The notes: generated from the sequence alone by a model not told the origin. DNA of 6,569 nucleotides from Bacillota bacterium (GCA_021802375.1 JAKAAL010000243.1:1-6569), one strand, 5' to 3'. Counted from the first letter of the stretch, positions 1 to 5,984 are shown. A program made the numbers and translations.

Positions 1-234
1 TTGCAACGCATCCGCACATTTTTGAGCTAACGGGCCCCGCACATAGACCCAAGGATAATCCGTTAACGCTTCTTCTTCTTCAAACGTGAGTAATGCCGGC
101 GGGGCTGGACGCCGAAACGGCCGGTTTACGGCCACTTGGAATTGCACAAGAGGAAATTCGCTCTCCGATAGCAGCCGCACGCGTGGGGTGCGACAAACCG
201 CCCCAAACAGTGTCACGGTATTTAAATGCCCCAT
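1..234 (-). CDS. ssb: Single-stranded DNA-binding (SSB-like) protein, N-terminal part; C-terminus outside the window
   Basis: This frame stays open for 78 codons from its start to the left edge of the window, so only the N-terminal part is visible. Residues 4-13 (LNTVTLFGAV) match the first OB-fold strand of bacterial SSB, which usually reads LNxVxLxGRL. The pattern continues with RTPRVR (15-20), then VQFQVAVNRPF (30-40), where SSBs typically have FTLAVNRPF, and then WVYVRGPLAQKCADAL (62-77), equivalent to the W-AENV-L segment. Residues 41-60 form a proline- then glutamate-rich loop (FEEEE), longer and more acidic than usual. SSB coats single-stranded DNA during replication and repair. The start at 234 lies 9 nt after AAGGGAG (250-244); in-frame ATGs at 240 and 243 are too close to that site. 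The gene is last in a minus-strand cluster. Sequence divergence suggests an element-borne paralogue rather than the chromosomal housekeeping SSB, which is inference. Confidence 0.72.
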   Translation of the reverse strand, partial: MGHLNTVTLFGAVCRTPRVRLLSESEFPLVQFQVAVNRPFRRPAPPALLTFEEEEALTDYPWVYVRGPLAQKCADALQ

Positions 235-243
235 TGTCATCAT

Positions 244-284
244 CTCCCTTTTCTTGATGTCCTCCAGAATTCTGGTTGATGTCC
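244..284 (-). promoter_or_regulatory. ssb leader: Shine-Dalgarno, 12-bp palindrome and flanking direct repeats
   Basis: The 56-bp gap between the lipoprotein stop and the ssb start contains a perfect palindrome, CCAGAATTCTGG (264-275). It is flanked by two direct copies of GGACATCAA on the minus strand (284-276 and 262-254), 22 nt apart, or about two helical turns. The ssb Shine-Dalgarno AAGGGAG occupies 250-244. The arrangement could be an operator or a duplicated leader segment. Function is not shown by the sequence. Confidence 0.4.
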
Positions 285-290
285 CTCCCA

Positions 291-746
291 TTAGGGCTGT
301 GGCGTTGTGGTGACCGTGCTAATGCTGTAAATACGCCATTGCCCGCTTAAATAGGCCAAGTTTAACACGGATGTAATCGCATCGACGGTCGTGCCGGTAT
401 TGGACACGGAACGACTTAAGAGATAGTGCGCCTCGACCACCGCCAGCGTGCCATCCGGGCTGACCCACTTCGGAATGATCTGAACGCTCTGGAGCGTATC
501 TGTGGCGGATGCGTGATTGATACTGGCAATCGATGACTGTAGCGCTGCCAAAGCATCACCCGTCAGATAGGGACCAATCTGTGGCCAGTTATGTTGGGCG
601 CGGATCGTGAGGTAATGTTGGACGGTAGCCGTTAATGCGGTGTCTTGGGTACGGGTACCGGTGGGTTGGTAATGACTGAATCCACACCCCGACAATATCG
701 TGCTTAAAATGGCCAATCCCATAAGGCGACCGCTCCATTTGTGCAT
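291..746 (-). CDS. Small predicted lipoprotein, possibly NTF2-like fold
   Basis: A 151-residue secreted lipoprotein is predicted. The N-terminus has His3 and Arg7 followed by a hydrophobic stretch (8-18) and a lipobox L18-S19-G20-C21, so Cys21 would be lipidated and the protein held on the outer face of the membrane. The mature part has an early helical segment (about 36-52, TALTATVQHYLTIRAQ) and an alternating-strand C-terminal half ending SVLNLAYLSGQWRIYSIS (126-143). That last pattern resembles the final strands of NTF2/SnoaL-like lipoproteins, but this is only a fold impression. No catalytic motif is visible. The start is well fixed by AAAGGAGG (763-756), 9 nt upstream. The gene lies between the unknown 234-residue gene and ssb on the same strand; a promoter candidate precedes it at 809-837. 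Its role is unknown. Confidence 0.8.
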   Translation of the reverse strand: MHKWSGRLMGLAILSTILSGCGFSHYQPTGTRTQDTALTATVQHYLTIRAQHNWPQIGPYLTGDALAALQSSIASINHASATDTLQSVQIIPKWVSPDGTLAVVEAHYLLSRSVSNTGTTVDAITSVLNLAYLSGQWRIYSISTVTTTPQP

Positions 747-783
747 CCCAGCAAGCCTCCTTTCAATAGTGGCGAAAAATGAA

Positions 784-813
784 ATAGTGACTCCGAAATC
801 TCGGAGCCACTAT
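784..813 (-). terminator. Rho-independent terminator after the 861-1565 gene
   Basis: The arms 784-796 and 801-813 pair over 13 positions around a 4-base loop. The only non-Watson-Crick position (790/807) becomes a G-U wobble in RNA from the minus strand, so that RNA can form an uninterrupted stem. On the minus strand the stem is followed by a T-rich run (783-773, TTTCATTTTT). It sits 47 bp after the stop of the 234-residue gene, so it probably ends that transcript. Confidence 0.75.
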
Positions 814-837
814 ATCATCACGGCCAACACCGACCAA
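809..837 (-). promoter_or_regulatory. Candidate promoter for the 291-746 lipoprotein gene
   Basis: On the minus strand, TTGGTC (837-832) is followed after 17 nt by TATAGT (814-809), preceded by TGA, which makes an extended -10. The -35 matches consensus at only three of six positions, while the -10 matches five of six. Transcription would begin near 802, within the terminator hairpin DNA. The lipoprotein mRNA would therefore lack the upstream arm and could not fold the terminator. Inferred from sequence only. Confidence 0.45.
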
Positions 838-860
838 ATTCCGAGGCCAATCCCGCACGA

Positions 861-1565
861 TCAAATCACAGGGTTGATATCCTGAGGCGGCCGACCAAAC
901 ACCATGTCCATGTGCGGCGCAAACTGCGCTAAGGCGGCTTGCCGTTGCGGGTCAGCCGTAAAATACGCGTCAAACTCCTCCTCGGGACACACGACGACTC
1001 CGTCGGCATCACGTTGCAAGCTCAACTGGCGGCGTAGGGATCGAGGGTTTGCCGGGTCTGGCGCATTTGCCCGATCATGATCCCAGACATACATGGTAAG
1101 CTGTCCATCGTGTTCTGTCAGGTCATACTGGGTCAGATGTTCCAACCCGTCATCTTCCGCTTCCCCGGAAAGGCGGATTTGGAATAACACGTTGCCGGGT
1201 CTCAAAAAATGTTTGACAAAATAATAACTGCCCCATGGCTTGTCATAGACTGCCCACCACGTATTCAGCAAACCATCCAGAAGTTCATGGTGAATCTCTT
1301 TGACCTGTCGATCGTGCTTGCTGCGTGGCCTACAGACTTTGGTCTTCGAAGCCATTATGACAATTTTCAGAAACTCGTCTGGAGCGACATCTACGCTGCT
1401 GATAAGTTCATCCAAAACCCGTACGACGGGTTGGTGTGCAACTGAGTATAAGGGCACATTGTGTGCCTGCCCCCGATCGTCTCGTACATTGAGTACTTGT
1501 CGAGTGACGGTGCCGTGCAGGGCGACCTTCATCCGATGGGGGGCCTCTGTAATAACTTGAGGCAT
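861..1565 (-). CDS. Hypothetical protein, 234 residues, probably cytoplasmic
   Basis: I do not recognise this protein. It has no signal peptide or membrane segment and should be cytoplasmic. Residues 13-57 look strand-rich (KVALHGTVTRQVLNVRDD, then VPLYSVAHQPVVRVLDELI). A basic patch, KTKVCRPRSKHDRQVKEIHH, covers 74-93. An aromatic cluster covers 103-120 (WWAVYDKPWGSYYFVKHF). The C-terminal part is acidic and mixed, with EAEDDG (135-140), DHDRANAPDPANP (162-174) and PEEEFDAYF (194-202). The basic and aromatic patches could suit nucleic-acid binding, but that is a guess. The start is supported by GGAGG (1578-1574), 8 nt upstream of the ATG. It is the first gene of the minus-strand cluster, divergent from recJ, and ends at a hairpin terminator (784-813). 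Long uninterrupted coding and a clear ribosome site make it a real gene. Confidence 0.8.
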   Translation of the reverse strand: MPQVITEAPHRMKVALHGTVTRQVLNVRDDRGQAHNVPLYSVAHQPVVRVLDELISSVDVAPDEFLKIVIMASKTKVCRPRSKHDRQVKEIHHELLDGLLNTWWAVYDKPWGSYYFVKHFLRPGNVLFQIRLSGEAEDDGLEHLTQYDLTEHDGQLTMYVWDHDRANAPDPANPRSLRRQLSLQRDADGVVVCPEEEFDAYFTADPQRQAALAQFAPHMDMVFGRPPQDINPVI

Positions 1566-1764
1566 AATCGGTACCTCCGTTTAATTGTCAAAGTACAAAC
1601 GCAACACAGAATGGTAAAACATAGGAGAACCCACCCCAATTGAACCATAAAGACAACCAAATAAACAAGCAATTAAGCGACTTTGGCCACGAAAATCGCG
1701 TCGAATTGACGAAAAATGGCGAAACATAAATAATCGCCCCTTGACAGCAAAACAAGTGGCAATG

Positions 1765-1783
1765 TTTGTCGAATAATGACAAA
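1765..1783 (+). promoter_or_regulatory. Inverted repeat overlapping the recJ -35, candidate operator
   Basis: TTTGTC (1765-1770) and GACAAA (1778-1783) form perfect 6-bp arms around 7 bp (GAATAAT). The right arm covers most of the -35 hexamer of the predicted recJ promoter. A dimeric repressor bound here would block polymerase. No regulator gene is recognised in the window. Confidence 0.4.
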
Positions 1784-1804
1784 ATAACCTAATGGTGATA
1801 CTAT
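1776..1804 (+). promoter_or_regulatory. recJ promoter
   Basis: ATGACA (1776-1781, five of six consensus positions) is followed after exactly 17 nt by TACTAT (1799-1804), with TG at 1796-1797 giving an extended -10. Transcription would start near 1811, leaving a leader of about 30 nt before the recJ start. The layout matches the actin-operon promoter at 4293-4321. Confidence 0.65.
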
Positions 1805-1840
1805 TAAGAGAGATAACGCGAAACCAAGGAGAGGATAAAA

Positions 1841-3565
1841 ATGCCATATGCCCTGTACCCCAGTTCCACGACAACTATTGACGCTTTATCCAAAACGGGG
1901 GGCATTCCTCGCGTCGGCGCGGCGTTATTAACCCACCGCGGCATTACCTCGTGGGCAAAGGCTCGGCAATTTTTATCTGCGGATCTCTCCGACTTAAGCC
2001 ATCCCGATCTGTTGGCGGGCACGCCACGCGCTGTCGACCATTTGGCCTCGTATATTATGGAAGGTCGGCGCATCGTGATCCATGGGGACTATGATGTGGA
2101 TGGAATCTCGGGAACCGCCGTGTTGATGCGGATTTTACGTCAATTGAATGCGGATGTGGCATATTATTTGCCGAATCGCTTTCGCGATGGGTATGGGCTG
2201 ACATGTACGGGTCTGGATCGAATTGCCCAAACGGGAGGCGAAGTGGTCGTCACTGTGGATTGTGGCTCAGGTTCGGTTGACGCCTTGCGTTACGGCCGTG
2301 ATGTCTTAGGGCTCCGTCTCATTGCGACAGACCACCATCTTATGGCCGAGAGGCCCCCGGACGTGTTTGATGTCGTCACCCCTCAATTAGACGGGTATTT
2401 AACGGAACTATCAGGCGCCGGCGTCGCGTTAAAGGTCGGCATGGCGCTCTTAGAACGATTAGGTCGACCACCCGAATGGGCCTATGAACACCTCGACCTC
2501 GCAGTCTTGGGGGAGATTGCCGATGTGGTGCCGTTGACGGGGGAAAGTCGTGTGATAGTGCGTGAAGGCTTAAGCCGGCTGAACCGCACGACCAAACCGG
2601 GGCTCTTGGCACTCATTCAGTTGGCCCGCCTCGAAATGGGGCATATTTCGGAAGGTGATATCGGATTTAGTCTGGCACCGATGTTGAATGCTGCGGGCCG
2701 TATGGCTGACCCCCATTACGCCCTTGATTTGTTACTCGCGGAGGACCCCAGAACAGCGAGTGCGTTAGCGAAACAATTATGGCAGTGGAATCAAAAACGC
2801 AAACACGCCACGGCCGCAGCTGTTGCGCGAGCGGAAAACCGTATGACCGATCATCCGGATTGGCTCAATCACCCCATCCTCGTTGTGGAAGACGAGCAAT
2901 GCCCTTTGGGTGTTGCAGGTTTGGTGGCCGCGCATCTCAGCGAGCGGTGGCACAAACCCGCCTTGGCTATGGCCTGGCACGATGGACGATGGAAAGGCAG
3001 CGCCCGATCAACGGATACCCTGAATCTGGTCCAAACGCTTGAACAGGTCCAGTCCTATCTCATAAAATTCGGAGGGCACGCTAAAGCCGCGGGTGTTGAG
3101 GTAGCACCCGATGGTGTCAATGCGCTGCGTACCGCTCTTCACACGACGATTGCAGATGCGAGAACCAACACCAGTCCGATCCTCCCTTTCGACGGCGTAT
3201 TATCTTTGGCAGCAGTCAATCATCCCGATCTTCTTTGGGTATTGGAACATTTGGCTCCTTTTGGTGAGAAAAACCCGGCTCCATTGTTTGTGTTTCGCGA
3301 TTGTGATCTGAGTAATGTGCGGTATGCCGGAACAGGAGGGAGCGTGACGTTGTTTACGGTCACGCAAAACACCCACACCGTACGAGCCATTGCTCACCGA
3401 TTGGAGGTGCCCGCAGGTCACGGCCGCGTAGCAGGAATTTTAGGCACCCCGCAAAGTCATCGGTTTCGCGGGGTGACGTCTATCCAACTGCGCGTGATCG
3501 CAATATTCCCAACGCCAGATCTATTGCAATCGCACACAGGGATATCGGCCAAAGCCTCTGCGTAA
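1841..3565 (+). CDS. recJ: RecJ-family single-stranded-DNA-specific 5'-3' exonuclease (DHH/DHHA1)
   Basis: At 574 residues this matches full-length RecJ (about 577 in E. coli). RecJ degrades single-stranded DNA from the 5' end using two metal ions, and works in recombination and repair with SSB. DHH-domain motifs are intact: D83-Y-D-V-D-G88 (motif I), V139-D-C-G (motif II), D164-H-H (motif III), GAGVALKV (192-199) and ADVVPL (227-232). The linker motif reads PMLNAAGR (280-287). The DHHA1 domain has KGSARS (385-390) and GGHAKAAG (411-418). The C-terminal OB-fold region contains LAPFGEKNPAPLFVF (471-485). Some usually conserved positions differ: Met281 where RecJ has Arg (PRLNAAGR), and CPLGVAG (354-360) where HQGVVG-like sequence is usual. 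Catalytic residues remain, so activity is likely. The start follows AGGAG (1827-1831) by 9 nt, with its own promoter upstream. Next to plasmid-type genes, it may be an element-borne copy additional to a chromosomal recJ. Confidence 0.93.
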   Translation: MPYALYPSSTTTIDALSKTGGIPRVGAALLTHRGITSWAKARQFLSADLSDLSHPDLLAGTPRAVDHLASYIMEGRRIVIHGDYDVDGISGTAVLMRILRQLNADVAYYLPNRFRDGYGLTCTGLDRIAQTGGEVVVTVDCGSGSVDALRYGRDVLGLRLIATDHHLMAERPPDVFDVVTPQLDGYLTELSGAGVALKVGMALLERLGRPPEWAYEHLDLAVLGEIADVVPLTGESRVIVREGLSRLNRTTKPGLLALIQLARLEMGHISEGDIGFSLAPMLNAAGRMADPHYALDLLLAEDPRTASALAKQLWQWNQKRKHATAAAVARAENRMTDHPDWLNHPILVVEDEQCPLGVAGLVAAHLSERWHKPALAMAWHDGRWKGSARSTDTLNLVQTLEQVQSYLIKFGGHAKAAGVEVAPDGVNALRTALHTTIADARTNTSPILPFDGVLSLAAVNHPDLLWVLEHLAPFGEKNPAPLFVFRDCDLSNVRYAGTGGSVTLFTVTQNTHTVRAIAHRLEVPAGHGRVAGILGTPQSHRFRGVTSIQLRVIAIFPTPDLLQSHTGISAKASA

Positions 3566-3657
3566 GGGATCCCGCTTGGGTGCCCCTCCTCCGGATACCA
3601 TGCACGGCCCTCTGTTGCACAAAACCTGTCGGCTTCCCCGAAACATCTCTTGGGCTT

Positions 3658-3666
3658 TGCTACAAT
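3658..3666 (+). promoter_or_regulatory. Extended -10 promoter candidate for the 3729-4277 lipoprotein gene
   Basis: TACAAT (3661-3666) matches five of six consensus -10 positions and is preceded by TGC, an extended -10 element. No acceptable -35 lies 16-18 nt upstream. Transcription would begin near 3673, about 56 nt before the start codon. The 163-bp gap after recJ has no clear terminator, so readthrough from recJ is also possible. Confidence 0.4.
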
Positions 3667-3728
3667 ACGGAAGATTTCCAAGCAAGTCCCACAAACAACC
3701 AAGAATCCCGAAACACACCGGAGGAGAG

Positions 3729-4277
3729 ATGAGGATTATGGGGCTATCCCGCCTAGCACGTTGGGGTCTTATCACAAGCACTGTCAGCGTATTCATGACC
3801 GGGTGTGGTCCGGCAGCACTGCAACCACCGCACATTGCCCCACCCGTCGGAGCGGTGTCACAAGCTGATTATAACAACACGGTTGACGCGTGGGTCAGTC
3901 GGGTCAGTGGCCGGGTGGTCATGTTAACGCAAGCCAAAATTACCTTTGACCAAGGGGCCTATCCGATGCCCTTGTTAGCCACGGAAGCCCAAACGGCAGC
4001 GGACGAAACCAGCCATGCGTTGCATGCTGTTATGGGAACAACGCCTCCCGTTGGAGATGTGCGAGAAGAGCAAAATCTCCTTAAAGATCTCACCTTATTG
4101 GAGGGAGCGTTACAAACATTACAAACCGCCGCTAAAACAAATCAACCCACTGCGGTCCAAACCGACATTCGGACGTGCCTCGCATTAGCCGCTCAAGTGG
4201 AATCGGAAACGCCGACGGGAAATCCAACCATCCCCGGCACGCCTCAACAACAAACACCATTCCCCGCACAACAGTAA
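3729..4277 (+). CDS. Predicted lipoprotein with helical mature domain and Pro/Gln-rich tail
   Basis: A 182-residue lipoprotein is predicted. The basic N-terminus (R2, R8, R11) is followed by a hydrophobic segment (12-22) and a lipobox M23-T24-G25-C26; Cys26 would be lipidated. After a proline-rich spacer (29-40), residues 46-158 are mainly helical with heptad-like alanine and leucine spacing (for example TLLEGALQTLQTAA, 122-135). The tail (161-182) is rich in Pro, Gln and Thr. No enzyme motif is visible and I do not recognise the family. The chosen start lies 4 nt after GGAGG (3720-3724). An upstream in-frame ATG at 3576 would put 51 polar residues before the signal and is rejected; the ATG at 3738 is possible but sits 13 nt from the ribosome site. 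The gene lies between recJ and the partition operon. It is not similar by eye to the lipoprotein at 291-746. Confidence 0.8.
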   Translation: MRIMGLSRLARWGLITSTVSVFMTGCGPAALQPPHIAPPVGAVSQADYNNTVDAWVSRVSGRVVMLTQAKITFDQGAYPMPLLATEAQTAADETSHALHAVMGTTPPVGDVREEQNLLKDLTLLEGALQTLQTAAKTNQPTAVQTDIRTCLALAAQVESETPTGNPTIPGTPQQQTPFPAQQ

Positions 4278-4292
4278 AATGTACAGTGAAAT

Positions 4293-4321
4293 TGGACAAT
4301 AAAAACCGATGGTGATGTAAT
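4293..4321 (+). promoter_or_regulatory. Promoter of the parM-parR operon
   Basis: TGGACA (4293-4298, five of six) is followed after 17 nt by TGTAAT (4316-4321, five of six), with TG at 4313-4314 giving an extended -10. Transcription would start near 4328, upstream of the GACATGTC sites at 4338-4370, which would then lie in the mRNA leader. The block from GACA to GGTGAT has the same spacing as in the recJ promoter. Confidence 0.65.
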
Positions 4322-4337
4322 ATGAAAGATTCTGCGC

Positions 4338-4370
4338 GGCAGACATGTCGGACATGCGAGAATGTCATTC
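4338..4370 (+). promoter_or_regulatory. GACATGTC palindromic site upstream of parM, candidate ParR operator/centromere
   Basis: The site begins GGCAGACATGTCGGACAT (4338-4355). It contains the palindrome GACATGTC (4342-4349), a further GACAT (4351-4355) and, 6 nt on, ATGTC (4362-4366), giving four GACAT/ATGTC half-sites. The first 18 bp match the reverse complement of 6010-6027 at 17 positions. It lies between the predicted transcription start and the parM ribosome site, where a bound protein could repress the operon. Known ParR proteins bind clustered repeats and repress their own operon, so ParR is the likely ligand by analogy. Confidence 0.6.
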
Positions 4371-4398
4371 GTCTATCAGGATGAAGGAGGTTGGTATG

Positions 4399-5442
4399 AT
4401 GCCAGTTAAAATTGGCCTGGATTTGGGCTACGGACAAACGAAAGCCATGAATGATCGTGGAGAGTCCGTCGTGTTCCCCTCAGTTGTCGGAACCGGGCAT
4501 GCCCGTCCATTAGAAAATGCCCTAGGATCTAGTGATCGGCCGCAGGAAACCGACCTAGACTTGGTGATTCGAGACTTGGAGCAAGAAGATCACTTATTTG
4601 TGGGCGAATTAGCTCAGCGCGAATGCCGGGACATGAGCTATGCATTTGCTGACAACAAGATTTCCCACCCCAATACTCGGGGATTGCTGTTGGCTGCTTG
4701 CGCGATGCTCAATTCATATAATGAACCCATTGAATTGGTCACCGGATTGCCCATTCAGCATTATCACAGCCAAAAAGACCGCTTGCGCGACTATCTGCGC
4801 AAAATCGATGCCCGGGTGACGTTTCAATCAGGAGCATTAAAGGCAAACATCCGTCACGTCCAGTTTGCGGAGGTAACGGTGCTCCCGCAAGCCGGAGCAG
4901 CACTGTATGGAGAATTCATTGACCTTGACGGCACGATTAAAGCCACACAGCACCTAGGGTATGCGGCCGTTCTCGACCCGGGGGCGAAAACGACTGATTA
5001 TGCGGTCATTGATCCCCATCACGATTTGGATTACATCAACAAATTTTCTGGCACGTTCAATATGGGGATGAATACGGCGTATTTAGCGATCAAAAAAGGC
5101 ATCGAAAACGCCACTGGACTGAATATCCCGATGACGGCACTCGATAACACTATCCGTCAACGACGTCTATTGTTAAACGGAAAGTCCTACGACTTAACCC
5201 CAATCATTGATCGCGCCTTCAAAAACTTGGCGAAAGCCATTCGAGACCATCTCGATCAAGAATGGAACGCCCGACAGGAGTTTGCCATCGTCTATGTCTG
5301 CGGAGGTGGTGGAGCGGCATTATGGGAGTATCTCAAAGACTTGCACGGCCAGACGCGTTTAGTGGATGAACCGGTGTTTGCCAACGCCCGAGGGTACTTA
5401 AGCCTAGCGCAAGCCTTAGAAGTGGCGCGTCATGGCGCGTAA
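4399..5442 (+). CDS. parM: ParM/StbA-like actin-family plasmid segregation ATPase
   Basis: This 347-residue protein carries actin-fold nucleotide motifs: phosphate 1 G6-L-D-L-G-Y-G-Q-T-K15, phosphate 2 L192-D-P-G-A-K-T-T-D200 and the adenosine motif V300-CGGGGAALWEYL. VTGLPIQHY (114-122) and EPVFANARGYL (324-334) are typical of bacterial actin-like proteins of the ParM/Alp type. Such proteins form ATP-dependent filaments that push plasmid copies apart through an adaptor bound to a centromere. Length suits the family (about 320-350). The start at 4399 lies 8 nt after AAGGAGG (4384-4390), matching spacing elsewhere in the window. The ATG at 4396 is 5 nt away and equally possible. The frame also opens at 4345, but that would include the palindromic site. 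The gene overlaps parR by 11 nt. Family is confident; the exact subfamily (ParM, AlfA, Alp7A or another) is not resolved by eye. Confidence 0.9.
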   Translation: MPVKIGLDLGYGQTKAMNDRGESVVFPSVVGTGHARPLENALGSSDRPQETDLDLVIRDLEQEDHLFVGELAQRECRDMSYAFADNKISHPNTRGLLLAACAMLNSYNEPIELVTGLPIQHYHSQKDRLRDYLRKIDARVTFQSGALKANIRHVQFAEVTVLPQAGAALYGEFIDLDGTIKATQHLGYAAVLDPGAKTTDYAVIDPHHDLDYINKFSGTFNMGMNTAYLAIKKGIENATGLNIPMTALDNTIRQRRLLLNGKSYDLTPIIDRAFKNLAKAIRDHLDQEWNARQEFAIVYVCGGGGAALWEYLKDLHGQTRLVDEPVFANARGYLSLAQALEVARHGA

Positions 5443-5956
5443 TACGCGAGATAACCGGCTTACCTTACGATTTGGGGCGGGGGATCAGGTGCTACTGCAA
5501 TGGCTGAACCAGTCCCCCATTCCCAAATCGAAGTTGGTCCGGTGGGGTCTGTACTTATTGCGAGAACAAAATGGATATCCCATGCCCGAGGACGTAGCGG
5601 AACACATGGGAATGCTGACGCCACGCGTTCCGGCCATGGGAGCGACAGACCGTTCTGTTCATGAAGCCACGCGATCCTTGTCCACGACGGAGTCGACGTC
5701 TGTGAAAAGCGCTGTTCTCGAACCAGAGAACGCGGTCGCCTTACGAACTGATACGGTTCAGCAATTAGAGATGCCTCAAGACGAGAGAACGGGATGGGCG
5801 GTAGACGCGTCGGAGGCAGATAATTTCAGTACTCTGTTGGAAAATATGGAAGACATCGAACTTGAAGTGGCCGCGGACGCACCGCTCCCCCACGAGCCAC
5901 AAGACACTCAGCGCATTTATGCACGATTGCAACATCTGTTTGGATCTACCGAATAA
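5432..5956 (+). CDS. parR: ParR-like ribbon-helix-helix partition adaptor/repressor
   Basis: This 174-residue protein starts inside the actin gene with an 11-nt overlap and lacks a good Shine-Dalgarno site, which suggests translational coupling. Residues 8-14 (NRLTLRF) form a short strand, followed by a helix at about 17-26 (GDQVLLQWLN) and a second at 31-46 (PKSKLVRWGLYLLREQ). This is the strand-helix-helix pattern of ribbon-helix-helix DNA-binding proteins such as ParR. Residues 64-125 are low in hydrophobics and rich in Ser and Thr, and probably flexible. The C-terminal region is acidic with two short amphipathic segments (FSTLLENMEDIELEV, 132-146, and RIYARLQHLF, 161-170); in ParR the C-terminal tail contacts ParM. 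By position and fold it should bind the GACATGTC sites and link them to ParM filaments. Sequence identity to known ParR is not evident by eye, so the role rests mainly on context. Confidence 0.7.
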   Translation: MARNTRDNRLTLRFGAGDQVLLQWLNQSPIPKSKLVRWGLYLLREQNGYPMPEDVAEHMGMLTPRVPAMGATDRSVHEATRSLSTTESTSVKSAVLEPENAVALRTDTVQQLEMPQDERTGWAVDASEADNFSTLLENMEDIELEVAADAPLPHEPQDTQRIYARLQHLFGSTE

Positions 5957-5984
5957 TCCTTAACGCAGTGGTAACTCCGGTAAA

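Larger units (their letters stand above)
1566..1840. promoter_or_regulatory. AT-rich divergent control region between the 234-residue gene and recJ
   Basis: This 275-bp gap has stops in most frames and no convincing gene. It contains the Shine-Dalgarno sites of both flanking genes, the recJ promoter (1776-1804), and two inverted repeats: GGCGA/TCGCC (1718-1722 and 1734-1738) and TTTGTC/GACAAA (1765-1770 and 1778-1783). For the leftward gene only a weak promoter is visible: TTGCTT (1672-1667), 17 nt, then TATGGT (1649-1644) on the minus strand. Confidence 0.6.

Noticed and set aside
86..313. Plus-strand 75-codon ORF over the ssb region
   Set aside because: It is antisense to a much better coding frame with an SSB pattern and ribosome site; its protein has no recognisable features.
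1741..1746. Perfect TTGACA hexamer upstream of recJ
   Set aside because: No acceptable -10 lies 16-18 nt downstream; the pair at 1776-1804 is far better spaced.
1581..1874. Minus-strand 97-codon ORF across the divergent promoter region
   Set aside because: It overlaps the recJ start and promoter, and has an odd Phe/Cys-rich composition and no ribosome site.
3566..3600. GC-rich GGGATCCC stretch after recJ as a terminator
   Set aside because: The palindrome is short, has no loop, and is not followed by a T run.
3576..3728. Upstream extension of the 3729 lipoprotein frame
   Set aside because: It would bury the lipoprotein signal 51 residues inside the protein; GGAGG lies just before the ATG at 3729.
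4345..4398. Upstream start for the ParM-like protein
   Set aside because: No ribosome site precedes 4345 and the extra residues come from the palindromic site; AAGGAGG at 4384-4390 points to 4396 or 4399.
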